From Pedobacter terrae (lineage in GTDB: Bacteria > Bacteroidota > Bacteroidia > Sphingobacteriales > Sphingobacteriaceae): a stretch of 64,000 nt of DNA. The notes below the pieces were generated by a model. It was not told where the DNA came from and did not search any database. It was given only the letters and a program-made list of their open reading frames with translations. Every line of letters begins with the position of its first letter. Positions within the stretch are counted from its first letter, which is position 1. Position numbers and translations under genes: made by a program. The stretch is from contig NZ_FNCH01000007.1 of assembly GCF_900100705.1 (NCBI RefSeq), positions 1-64,000 of the forward strand, read 5' to 3'. Shown in pieces: positions 27,641 to 35,664 of the stretch.

Positions 27641-27976
27641 ATGAAAAAAGCAGAAATAAAACTAACGGTTGAGTTAGATGAAGGCAACAACCCGGATAAC
27701 ATACTTTGGGAGAGTACAGATTCTGGAAATGCGGATAAAGTGCCTGCAAAGGCTTTATTTTTATCAGTTTGGGATCATAATTATAAGAATACATTAAAAA
27801 TAGATCTTTGGACAAAAGATATGCCTGTTGATGAAATGAAACGTTTTTTCTATGAAACGCTTCAAACCATGGGCGATAGCTTTTTAAAAGCAACTGGCGA
27901 AACACTGATTGTCGAAGATTTGCGCGACTATTGTGCTCACTTTGCAGATAAGATGGGGATTATTGAAGGGCAGTAG
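27641..27976 (+). CDS. gldC: Gliding motility protein GldC
   Basis: 111 residues from MKKAEIKLTVELDEG. The central block LKIDLWTKDMPVDEMKRFF and the C-terminal LRDYCAHFADKMGII match GldC of Bacteroidota. GldC is a soluble protein that assists GldB in Flavobacterium gliding; gldB is not adjacent here. The start at 27641 is preferred because it gives the usual GldC length; an ATG six codons upstream is possible. It is unlinked to the gldA-gldF-gldG set some 20 kb away. Confidence 0.87.
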   Translation: MKKAEIKLTVELDEGNNPDNILWESTDSGNADKVPAKALFLSVWDHNYKNTLKIDLWTKDMPVDEMKRFFYETLQTMGDSFLKATGETLIVEDLRDYCAHFADKMGIIEGQ

Positions 27977-27980
27977 GTTG

Positions 27981-28036
27981 GTCATTAGTCATTAGTCATT
28001 AGTCATTAGTCATTAGTCATTAGTCATTAGTCATTA
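27981..28036. repeat. Tandem heptamer GTCATTA, eight perfect copies
   Basis: Eight uninterrupted copies of GTCATTA (56 bases) begin four bases after the gldC stop. Such short perfect arrays are prone to slippage. A single related copy is seen near 43675 (GTCATTAGTTTATTGG). Confidence 0.9.
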
Positions 28037-28133
28037 AAAAATACCAGGTAAGTTAGCGATTAAACCATTAATTTCCATTATAAACAATTACCAATCAGTG
28101 GAATCGTTAAAATCAGTGTAATCATTTTTAACT

Positions 28134-28532
28134 ATGTTAGTATTAAACAAATTCAGGGCTTGGTTAGGCATTTTGTTATGCGTTATTGCAGGTTTCTGCC
28201 CCATGCTAAAAGTGCCCATTAAAGGCAATTGGAACTTATATCAATCTGATGCGCGTTTATTTTTAATCACCTATGCCATTATCGCTATCTCTGTGCTGTT
28301 TCTGTTTATCAGAAAGGTTGGAGCATTCCGCTTTATGAGTTTTATTATGGCTATCTGGTATATTTTAGCTGTTATTGCTGTTTATTTTACTGCAAATAAT
28401 TATACTAAATATGGCTTCGCCAATAAACTGATCGGCAAAGTTGTTCATTTCCAATGGGGCTGGATTGTATTTTTGGTTGGTGTTATATTTATGCTTTTCA
28501 GCGTTAAACGTGGCGAAAAAATAGTAGCTTAA
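28134..28532 (+). CDS. Four-helix membrane protein, unknown
   Basis: 132 residues with four hydrophobic helices (about 8-24, 40-58, 66-86, 105-124) and short charged loops. It ends RGEKIVA. No family is recognised with confidence. Its stop codon overlaps the stop of the convergent lipocalin gene. Confidence 0.65.
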   Translation: MLVLNKFRAWLGILLCVIAGFCPMLKVPIKGNWNLYQSDARLFLITYAIIAISVLFLFIRKVGAFRFMSFIMAIWYILAVIAVYFTANNYTKYGFANKLIGKVVHFQWGWIVFLVGVIFMLFSVKRGEKIVA

Positions 28533-29038
28533 GCTTTCTCACACCACTGCGGGGTTAATTTAGCTATATCGTATCCTTTAGCTTTGCATCTGGCTACAAT
28601 TTCATCATGGGTTTTCTTCGGCATTGTCTGGTTGCGGCTCATGATGAATAAAAATTTATGATCAGGATGGCCTACAACAACATCAGAATAATCATCCGCC
28701 AGTTCGATAATTCAATAGTCGACCTTTATTGGCCAGATAAATTGTGCCTGTAACTCACCGTGATATCCATCTTCTGACGGGAACATTTTCGAACTTCTGG
28801 AATAAACCTTATCATCCCCAATTTTTTTATAAGTAGTGATCATATTATAGTAGCCATCCTTATTTAAGGTATATTTAGTAGTGGTTTCGCGGCTCCCTTT
28901 ATCAAACATGGTAGGGATAGCATATAACGAATACCAGATTCCTGCATATTTTTTTAAATCTAATTTGGCTACCGGAACATTTTTTTCCACAGGTAAATAG
29001 GCGAAAAGAACTAAAAGTAGGGAGCAGATCATTTTCAT
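28529..29038 (-). pseudogene. Lipocalin (Blc-like) gene interrupted by an in-frame TGA
   Basis: The frame is 169 codons long with one internal TGA at codon 109 (28712-28714) and a natural TAA at 28529-28531. Before the stop are a signal-like N terminus, KKYAGIWYSLY (the lipocalin G-x-W motif, W35) and a GDDKVYSRSS strand. After it, in the same frame, come IIELADDYSDVVVGHPD and FLFIMSRN, the expected C-terminal half. The stop falls where Blc proteins have Trp (DY-W-IIEL), so TGG to TGA is the simplest explanation. Either a recent pseudogene or a sequence error; the rest of the frame is intact. Confidence 0.85.
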
Positions 29039-29095
29039 CGTATCATCGGGTTTAATATGACTTACGAAATGACTTAATGTTGGTTTTGAATGATC

Positions 29096-29491
29096 TTAAT
29101 CAGCTATAAAATAATCTTCTGTATGTTCATCTAACGGAATATAGATTCTTTCCCATTCACTGCCATCTATAATTTCCCAGGTATGGCCCACTCCGGCAAT
29201 ATCATTTGCGATGAGTAAAATCCCCGGCTCAATGATAAAAGATTCGCCATTGCTTACAGTAAAACGGAGTTTACCTTTCAATGTAATCACATATTGACGG
29301 CGGGGGGCCGGATGTGGGATGTTTTCTAAAGTAGATACATCAGTTTGGGCAAAAAAATAATTGGCATTAATGTGTTGACGGATAGGGATTTTGCCAATCT
29401 CGAAGGCGCATTGATCTCCTTCAACGTTAATTAAACGAATTGCTTTCAGGTAATTGTTTGGTGTTCCGGCTTGACTCGTATTCATCTTCAA
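29096..29491 (-). CDS. Cupin-domain protein
   Basis: 131 residues forming a single beta-barrel cupin: PRRQYVITLKGKLRFTVSNG and the second motif PGILLIANDIAGVGHTWEII. The first motif lacks the usual HxH pair, so metal binding is doubtful. Function unknown. It is next to the methyltransferase gene, leftward, 10 bases apart, so the two may be cotranscribed. Confidence 0.75.
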   Translation of the reverse strand: MKMNTSQAGTPNNYLKAIRLINVEGDQCAFEIGKIPIRQHINANYFFAQTDVSTLENIPHPAPRRQYVITLKGKLRFTVSNGESFIIEPGILLIANDIAGVGHTWEIIDGSEWERIYIPLDEHTEDYFIAD

Positions 29492-29501
29492 AAATATGGT
29501 T

Positions 29502-29981
29502 TTAAAATTTTAATTCGGTTTGTCCTTTTTGGGCAACTTCACGCTCGTATTGTAGCAGCCATTGCTTACGCCATAAACCACCTGCATAGCCTACTAGTTT
29601 GCCGTTACTGCCAATTACCCTGTGGCACGGCACCACGATGGCAATGTTATTTTTTCCGTTTGCTGCGGCAATAGCCCTTATCGCTAATGGATTGTGCGCA
29701 GAAAATTTAGCGTAAGTGGTGGTTTCGCCAAACGGTATGTTCAATAAATCCTGCCAAACCTCGTGCTGAAATTCAGTTCCTTTCTGTTTTATCGCGAAAT
29801 CGAAATCCCGAAGATTTCCATTAAAATATTCTTTTAATTGGTTGGCAACTTTTACGGTCAGTTCGTTTTCTGTCAAATCAGCAATATCCTTTTCTTCAAA
29901 AGTAACGGCATGCACAAAATCCTCATCAGCCAGGATGATTAATTTACCAATAGGTGTTTCTATAACTGATGCGTAGTTCAT
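29502..29981 (-). CDS. ogt: Methylated-DNA--protein-cysteine methyltransferase
   Basis: Suicide repair protein that takes alkyl groups from O6-alkylguanine. The 159 residues include the active-site block VPCHRVIGSNGKLVGYAGG, a helix-turn-helix region GTEFQHEVWQDLLNIPFGET with TTYAKFS, and ANGKNNIAIV before the Cys. It has no N-terminal Ada domain. Followed closely by the cupin gene. Confidence 0.93.
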   Translation of the reverse strand: MNYASVIETPIGKLIILADEDFVHAVTFEEKDIADLTENELTVKVANQLKEYFNGNLRDFDFAIKQKGTEFQHEVWQDLLNIPFGETTTYAKFSAHNPLAIRAIAAANGKNNIAIVVPCHRVIGSNGKLVGYAGGLWRKQWLLQYEREVAQKGQTELKF

Positions 29982-30343
29982 ATTTCTATTTTACCACAGA
30001 TTTACATGGATGAACACAGATTTTTATGCATATTATTTTTGTGAGTCTACGTGTTTAATTAAATTTTAAATGCCTTTAACTTTGTTTATGCTACTTCGAA
30101 AAAATAGCATCTGTGTTTTTCCTTATCATCTGTGGTTAATAGTCTTTCTCCGTGTCTTCTGTGCCTCCATGGCAAATAAAATTTTAATGCCATTAATCCC
30201 GATTATACTGCTTTAAAAATATACCTGTATTTATCCTTTTCATCCGTGGTTAAATCTCTTTTCGCGTCTTCGTGGCTAAATGAGTTGCCAAACAAAATTA
30301 CAACAATACAACAATTTTGGCATGCAATATTTAGCAATAAAAG
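29982..30343. other. Intergenic stretch of ATCTGTGG-type repeat words
   Basis: Contains ACCACAGATTTACATGG (about 29993), CATCTGTGTTTTTCC with ATCTGTGGTTAA (about 30108-30140) and ATCCGTGGTTAAATC (about 30240), related to 3297-3362. An open frame that starts within it at 30246 runs into ccmB but is judged an accidental extension. Confidence 0.5.
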
Positions 30344-30351
30344 TATCTTTG
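30344..30351 (+). promoter_or_regulatory. Putative -7 promoter element of ccmB
   Basis: TATCTTTG matches TAnnTTTG and ends five bases before the ATG at 30357. It supports that start rather than 30246. Confidence 0.55.
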
Positions 30352-30356
30352 CGGTT

Positions 30357-31022
30357 ATGCAATTGGCCAAAGAGGTTAAATATTTAATTCACAAGGAAGT
30401 ATTGTTAGAGTGGCGCTCCAAATATACCATTAACGGTGTGTTGCTTTATGTGGTTTCTACTATTTTTACCTGTTACCTCTCTTTTGTTAGCCTGGGTGAT
30501 AAATTAACCTGGAATGCGTTGTTTTGGATCATTATGCTTTTTGCTTCCATTAATGGCGTATCGAAAAGTTTTTTGCAAGAAACCAAAGGTCAGCAGTTGT
30601 ATAGTTATGTTTTGGCCAGTCCGGCTGCGGTTTTAATTTCTAAAACCGTGTATAATATCCTTCTGATGCTGGTATTGACCACAATCGCCTTAGGCTTTTA
30701 TACATTAGTTTTTGATTCTTTTACGCCGCCCGATTTGTTGCTATATTATGTCGCTGTGGTACTGGGCAGTATCAGTTTCTCTACCGTATTTACTATGGTA
30801 TCGGCTATTGCAAGCAAGGCCGGTAATGGCGGGATGTTAATGGCCATCTTGAGCTTTCCTATTATTATTCCGGTATTGATTTTATTAATTAAACTGGCTA
30901 AAAATGCTGTTGATGGCTTGCCATGGGAAAATAGTTATGATGAAATTGCAATGTTACTGGTGGTGAATGTACTTATGGTAGCCACGTCTTTATTGTTATT
31001 TCCTTACCTTTGGAGGGATTAA
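30357..31022 (+). CDS. ccmB: Cytochrome c maturation heme exporter subunit CcmB
   Basis: Membrane subunit of the CcmABC(D) complex that loads heme onto CcmE. 221 residues from MQLAKEVKYLIHKEVLLEWR; the basic start followed by six hydrophobic helices and FLQETKGQQLYSYVLASPAA is typical of CcmB. ccmC and a ccmD-like gene follow in order. The ATPase gene ccmA is not in the window. Confidence 0.92.
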   Translation: MQLAKEVKYLIHKEVLLEWRSKYTINGVLLYVVSTIFTCYLSFVSLGDKLTWNALFWIIMLFASINGVSKSFLQETKGQQLYSYVLASPAAVLISKTVYNILLMLVLTTIALGFYTLVFDSFTPPDLLLYYVAVVLGSISFSTVFTMVSAIASKAGNGGMLMAILSFPIIIPVLILLIKLAKNAVDGLPWENSYDEIAMLLVVNVLMVATSLLLFPYLWRD

Positions 31023-31139
31023 AGAAATGATTGAATGAAAGAATGATTGCGTTTTGAACGAGAAATCCTTTAGGATTATTAATTAAGAAGAAAAGACCAT
31101 TCTCTCATTCAAAACTCAATCATTCAAAATTATATATGT
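31023..31139. repeat. GAATGATTGAATG-type intergenic repeat
   Basis: Words ATGATTGAATGAAAGAATG on one side and CATTCAAAACTCAATCATTC on the other form an imperfect inverted repeat. The same words recur at 52033-52112 between dnaJ and grpE. Confidence 0.55.
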
Positions 31140-31802
31140 ATGCATAAAACCTGGTGGAAAATTTTAGGTTCAGTTCTGGTAATTTATACTGCGATTGCAG
31201 GATTGTTGCTTGGCGTACCCCGTTTACCGATATTAAATGAAACAATTAGAAATCTTTATTTCCACGTTCCCATGTGGTTTGCGATGATTGTACTGTTTTC
31301 GATCTCTGTTTTTTACAGCGTAAAATCATTGAGCACCAAAAGTGAAATTGATGATATAAAGGCTGTAGAGAGCGTAAATGCCGGTATTGTTTTTGGTCTT
31401 TTAGGTTTAGTAACTGGTGCCATCTGGGCGAAATTTACCTGGGGACAGTTTTGGAGTTTCGATCCTAAACAAAATTTTGCCGCCATTTCTATATTGCTTT
31501 ATTTTGCTTACTTAATTTTAAGGAATGCAATTGATGAGGAACAAAAAAGAGCAAAGATTTCGGCCATTTACAATATTTTTGCTTTCCCAATGATGGTGGT
31601 ATTACTTTTTGTTTTACCCCGCTTAAAAGATTCTTTACACCCAGGCAATGGCGGTAATCCAGGTTTCAACAGTTACGATTTAGATAGCCGCATGCGCATG
31701 GTATTTTACCCTGCATGTTTAGGCTGGATTTTAATCGGCTACTGGGTATATACCATTCGTTTCAGAATACGTTCAATAGAAAACAAACAACAACATAACT
31801 AA
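31140..31802 (+). CDS. ccmC: Cytochrome c biogenesis protein CcmC
   Basis: Heme-handling membrane protein of System I. 220 residues with six hydrophobic helices. The tryptophan-rich heme-binding motif reads WGQFWSFDPKQN, and the two conserved periplasmic His regions are NLYFHVPMW and DSLHPGNGG. It lies between ccmB and the ccmD-like gene. Confidence 0.92.
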   Translation: MHKTWWKILGSVLVIYTAIAGLLLGVPRLPILNETIRNLYFHVPMWFAMIVLFSISVFYSVKSLSTKSEIDDIKAVESVNAGIVFGLLGLVTGAIWAKFTWGQFWSFDPKQNFAAISILLYFAYLILRNAIDEEQKRAKISAIYNIFAFPMMVVLLFVLPRLKDSLHPGNGGNPGFNSYDLDSRMRMVFYPACLGWILIGYWVYTIRFRIRSIENKQQHN

Positions 31803-31803
31803 A

Positions 31804-32022
31804 ATGAAAAAGATACTTTTCTCCCTGATATTGATGATGGCTACCTTGCAGTTATTTGCACAGGATAATGGCGTTGAAATGGCTGATAGCCTACGCAGTA
31901 ACGGAAAAATTTATGTTGTGGTCATCTGTATCGTAATTATACTGGTTGGTTTACTTGCTTATCTTTTCTCGATAGATAAAAAATTGAAGAAAATCGAAAA
32001 AGAAAATCACATCGATAAGTAA
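31804..32022 (+). CDS. CcmD-like small membrane protein
   Basis: 72 residues: a signal-like N-terminal segment (MKKILFSLILMMATLQLFAQ), a second hydrophobic helix (YVVVICIVIILVGLLAYLF) and a charged tail DKKLKKIEKENH. It begins one base after the ccmC stop. Position and shape match CcmD, which stabilises the CcmABC-CcmE complex, although the apparent cleavable signal is unlike proteobacterial CcmD. Confidence 0.78.
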   Translation: MKKILFSLILMMATLQLFAQDNGVEMADSLRSNGKIYVVVICIVIILVGLLAYLFSIDKKLKKIEKENHIDK

Positions 32023-32060
32023 ATAAAGGTCGGACGGCGATAGCCCGGAAAATTTTTTAC

Positions 32061-32090
32061 AGGAGATCAATTATATTGATCTCCTTTTTT
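32061..32090 (+). terminator. Rho-independent terminator after ccmBCD
   Basis: Perfect 10-bp stem AGGAGATCAA / TTGATCTCCT with loop TTATA and a following T run. It closes the ccmBCD unit. Confidence 0.85.
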
Positions 32091-32441
32091 ATGCTGTAAA
32101 ATTATGATATTCGTAATTGGTATGATGTTTTTAACCTTGGATTGATCAGTATCGTAATAAAATGGCCGTGTGGATATTTTTTTTATAATTTTTTTTAATC
32201 AGATTTGGTCATAATAAAACCTATCAAACTAGTCGTTTTATTCCTGCTAACGGATGGATATATCCGCGTTTAAACCTGTTTCAAAGTTGTTTTTGAACAG
32301 ATTTGCATAATCGGTATAAAGCCTTATGCATTTGCTTTAGAAGGTGGTGTTAGCTGTACACTAAGTGTTTTTGCATTTGGATATGTGCATTTTTTTTAGG
32401 CAATTTTGCACCGAAAACTTATTCAATATAAAAAATAAATA
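32091..32441. other. Long upstream region of the glutamate dehydrogenase gene
   Basis: About 350 bases without a gene, strongly AT-rich, with several T runs. CAATTTTG at 32401-32408 is a one-mismatch TAnnTTTG word 33 bases before the ATG. No riboswitch or repeat is recognised. Confidence 0.4.
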
Positions 32442-33863
32442 ATGGCTAATCTAGCAGACGAGAACAAGTTCTTTGCAGATGTTTGTAAAAACTTTGACAG
32501 TGCGGCTCAATTTACCAATCATCCAGAAGGTTTATTGAACCAGATTAAAACATGTAATAGTGTATATCGTTTCCAGTTCCCAATCCGCCGTGGAAATGGT
32601 TTTGAAGTAATTGATGCCTGGCGAGTAGAGCACTCTCACCACATGAGCCCAACAAAAGGTGGTATCCGTTACAGTGAAATGGTAAACGAGGATGAGGTTA
32701 TGGCGCTTGCTGCCCTAATGACTTACAAATGTGCCATAGTTAACGTTCCATTTGGTGGTGCAAAAGGCGGTATTAAAATCAACACTAAACAATATAGTGT
32801 TGCGGAGTTAGAAACCATTACCCGTCGTTATACTACAGAATTAATTAAGAAAAACTTTATTGGCCCTGGTATTGATGTTCCCGCTCCTGATTATGGATCT
32901 GGAGAACGCGAAATGAGCTGGATTGCCGATACTTATATGACTATGAACCCAGGTCAGCTCGATGCATTGGGTTGTGTTACTGGTAAGCCAATTGCTTTAC
33001 ACGGTATCCGTGGTCGTAAAGAGGCTACAGGCCGTGGTGTAGCTTATGCTGTACGTGAATGTGTTGATGTTGCAGAAGATATGGCTAAAATTGGCTTTAA
33101 AGCGGGTTTAGGCGATAAAAGAGTAATTGTTCAGGGTTTAGGTAATGTGGGTTATCACTCTGCTAAATTTTTAGCTGAATTTGGTGCTACCATTGTTGGC
33201 CTTTGCGAGTTTGAGGGTGCTATTTACAACCCTAACGGATTAAATGTTGACGAGGTTTTTGCACACCGTAAAAACACGGGTTCAATTTTAGATTTCCCTG
33301 GAGCTACCAGCTTTAAAAATTCAATGGAAGGTTTGGAGCAAGATTGTGATATCATTGTTCCGGCAGCTTTAGAAAACCAGTTTACAGAACTGAATATTCG
33401 CAATATCAAAGCAAAAATTATTGCTGAAGGTGCAAACGGACCAACTACGCCAGAAGCTGAAGCCATTTTTACCGAAATGGGTGGTATTATCATTCCTGAT
33501 ATGTATTGCAATGCAGGTGGTGTTACGGTTTCTTATTTCGAATGGTTGAAAAACCTTTCACATGTGGCTTTTGGCCGTATGGAAAATCGTTATGCCGCTA
33601 ATTCAAATGCTAATCTAATCAATACTTTAGAAAACCTAACCGGTAAAACGATCCTTCCGGAGCACCGTTTAATGATTGTGAAAGGCGCATCTGAAATGGA
33701 ACTGGTTAACTCTGGTTTAGAAGATACGATGATTCATTCGTACCACGAAATCCGCGAAACTTTAATGACCAAACCAGGTACACAAACCTTAAGAACTGCT
33801 GCTTTCGTTAATTCGATCGATAAAATTGCGGTTTCTTACATGAACTTGGGTGTTTGGCCGTAA
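32442..33863 (+). CDS. Glutamate dehydrogenase (Glu/Leu/Phe/Val family)
   Basis: 473 residues. The substrate domain has RVEHSHHMSPTKGGIRYS and the catalytic-Lys region MTYKCAIVNVPFGGAKGGI. A P-G-I-D-V-P-A-P-D block follows, and the nucleotide-binding domain has IVQGLGNVGYHSAKF and EGANGPTTPEAEAIF. It interconverts glutamate and 2-oxoglutarate plus ammonia. Relative length and motifs suggest the NAD-type GDH rather than the ~445-residue NADP biosynthetic form; cofactor choice is inference. It is monocistronic with its own terminator and interrupts the ccm genes. Confidence 0.92.
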   Translation: MANLADENKFFADVCKNFDSAAQFTNHPEGLLNQIKTCNSVYRFQFPIRRGNGFEVIDAWRVEHSHHMSPTKGGIRYSEMVNEDEVMALAALMTYKCAIVNVPFGGAKGGIKINTKQYSVAELETITRRYTTELIKKNFIGPGIDVPAPDYGSGEREMSWIADTYMTMNPGQLDALGCVTGKPIALHGIRGRKEATGRGVAYAVRECVDVAEDMAKIGFKAGLGDKRVIVQGLGNVGYHSAKFLAEFGATIVGLCEFEGAIYNPNGLNVDEVFAHRKNTGSILDFPGATSFKNSMEGLEQDCDIIVPAALENQFTELNIRNIKAKIIAEGANGPTTPEAEAIFTEMGGIIIPDMYCNAGGVTVSYFEWLKNLSHVAFGRMENRYAANSNANLINTLENLTGKTILPEHRLMIVKGASEMELVNSGLEDTMIHSYHEIRETLMTKPGTQTLRTAAFVNSIDKIAVSYMNLGVWP

Positions 33864-33883
33864 TCAACCAATTGTCATTTATG

Positions 33884-33916
33884 AAGCCTTGCAGAATTAA
33901 ACTGCAAGGCTTTTTT
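33884..33916 (+). terminator. Rho-independent terminator of the glutamate dehydrogenase gene
   Basis: Perfect 11-bp stem AAGCCTTGCAG / CTGCAAGGCTT with a 7-base loop and a T run, 20 bases after the stop codon. Confidence 0.9.
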
Positions 33917-34135
33917 GTGAATAAGTTCGTCATCACAAATCCGATCTGAATCTTTCACTGGCTACGTAAGCCATTTCCAGCTTTTTTTGTTTTGGAAACG
34001 AATAGCCTGTATTGCATAGGGGTGGGTTACTCCTGCTGTACCTCCTGCCAATTGAAGGAATTGGCATCCGTCCCATCAGGTTTAGGTACAATGGACAGTT
34101 ATCTGCGTAAACCACCTTGAATCTGCGGGAAATAC

Positions 34136-35533
34136 TTACTTGCTGCTTGCCGGAATATCAACATTGAAATTAAAATTTAACGAACTTTTGAATCCATTTT
34201 TAAACACCTTTAAAAGTTGGATCAAGGCGTTACTGTCCTCATTTAAAAATAAAAGTTCCGACTCTAACTTAATTTTATCTTTTCCTGAATTTTTTGCTTT
34301 GATCTCCAGTTGACTAAAAGTACCCAGCTTATCTGCAATTAAGGGTATTGATGTTTGATTGATCAATTTTTTAAAGTCAACTTTAAAATAGAAGAATTCT
34401 TCAGATGATGCCCTTTTTAAATCGGGTCTAGCGCTTTTAATCGTACTTAATTGAACATTACCATTACTGCCATTGAAATAGAACTGGTATAAAGGAATCA
34501 TTGCGCTGCTAATCTTTCCGGTAGATTGATCTAATGCGCCTAGCGATTTAAGATAATTACTCACTGCTTTATCGTCGGCATTTAAATTTATCGTAATTGA
34601 CGGAATCTTACGGTCTTGAAGTATTTTTTTTTCCACCTGCTCAAAGTCATCATTATATTCATAGCCGACAATGGTATCTACTTGCGTAATGGTGTTTGTC
34701 CATTCAAAATCCAGATAACCTTTATAAAACTTCAAAAAGTTGTCTTTTGAAAATGGAGATGAGCTAACCGCAGTGTTCTTTTTAGATAAATCAGGTTTAA
34801 ATTTTCCGTTTAACCACATATTCACCGTACTTTCTGAATTTAAAATCCGGTGTTTAGGCTGAGCAGCAGGTTCGAACCACTTGTTTACCATTTCACTATG
34901 CAAAGCAATTTTTCCATCATTAAAATTAATCCTGCTCAAATTTTCTGCATTTTGAAAAGACAAGTGATCGGAAAATCCTGCCAGTTGCTCAAATTTGCTA
35001 TCGCTAATTTTAACCATGTTTTTCTGAGCCAATATTTCTTCCAAAACCTTTTTTACAGATTGTTTTTTAGGCGTAAATGCTAGTGCTACCGTTTTTTTAT
35101 TCAACAAGAGGCAAATTGTTGAGTCGGCTGATTGAAAGAAATTACTGTCTTTTTTTATTAAGGAGAGTTTTTTCAGTACAAAGCGGTTAAAGGCCAAACT
35201 ATCTGTTATTTCTAAACGCGTAAAAAAAGTATGTTGAATCGTTCCTTTTAAAGCGTAGATATAAATGTTGGCAGGAATTTTTAAGCCTGTATTTAAATCA
35301 TTAACCTTTTCTTTAATTCCTTTCTTGTCTGCTTCATCATATTGACTGGGGTGTTTGAGGTAACTAACCGCAATGGTTTTGTATAACTCATCCACATTTA
35401 TTTTTAATAAAGTTTCAGTAGTTGCAGGAATTAATACTTTATTGGCCTGGATTTGCCTGTATTTAAAAAAGCCAAAGTAAAAAAGAAGCAGCAATACAAG
35501 TATCGCTGCTGTTATTTTTAAAAATTTCACCAT
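34136..35533 (-). CDS. Membrane-anchored exported protein, possibly a distant DUF4836 relative
   Basis: 465 residues with one N-terminal transmembrane helix (VKFLKITAAILVLLLLFYFG) and a large extracytoplasmic domain (PATTETLLKINVDELYKTI...). It lies 131 bases downstream of the DUF4836 gene in the same direction, and both begin with a statement-like block 'P-a-[T/D]-...-[I/V]' followed by alternating strands. Paralogy is therefore possible but not shown. No family is named with confidence. Confidence 0.6.
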   Translation of the reverse strand: MVKFLKITAAILVLLLLFYFGFFKYRQIQANKVLIPATTETLLKINVDELYKTIAVSYLKHPSQYDEADKKGIKEKVNDLNTGLKIPANIYIYALKGTIQHTFFTRLEITDSLAFNRFVLKKLSLIKKDSNFFQSADSTICLLLNKKTVALAFTPKKQSVKKVLEEILAQKNMVKISDSKFEQLAGFSDHLSFQNAENLSRINFNDGKIALHSEMVNKWFEPAAQPKHRILNSESTVNMWLNGKFKPDLSKKNTAVSSSPFSKDNFLKFYKGYLDFEWTNTITQVDTIVGYEYNDDFEQVEKKILQDRKIPSITINLNADDKAVSNYLKSLGALDQSTGKISSAMIPLYQFYFNGSNGNVQLSTIKSARPDLKRASSEEFFYFKVDFKKLINQTSIPLIADKLGTFSQLEIKAKNSGKDKIKLESELLFLNEDSNALIQLLKVFKNGFKSSLNFNFNVDIPASSK

Positions 35534-35664
35534 AATAAGGTTAATCGGTTAAGGGTTTAAATCGGTTAACTGCTGGTTGCCAACTGTTGATTGAAAACTA
35601 ATTATTATCTGTTAATTGTTTCTGTCAGTTAACTGCAATTGCCAACTAAAAACTGCTAACGGAA

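Noticed and set aside
27981..28036. CRISPR-like array
   Set aside because: Units are 7 bases, perfect and without spacers, so it is a simple tandem repeat.
30246..30356. Upstream start for ccmB at 30246
   Set aside because: The added 37 residues run over intergenic repeats, and a TAnnTTTG promoter word lies within the extension just before the ATG at 30357.
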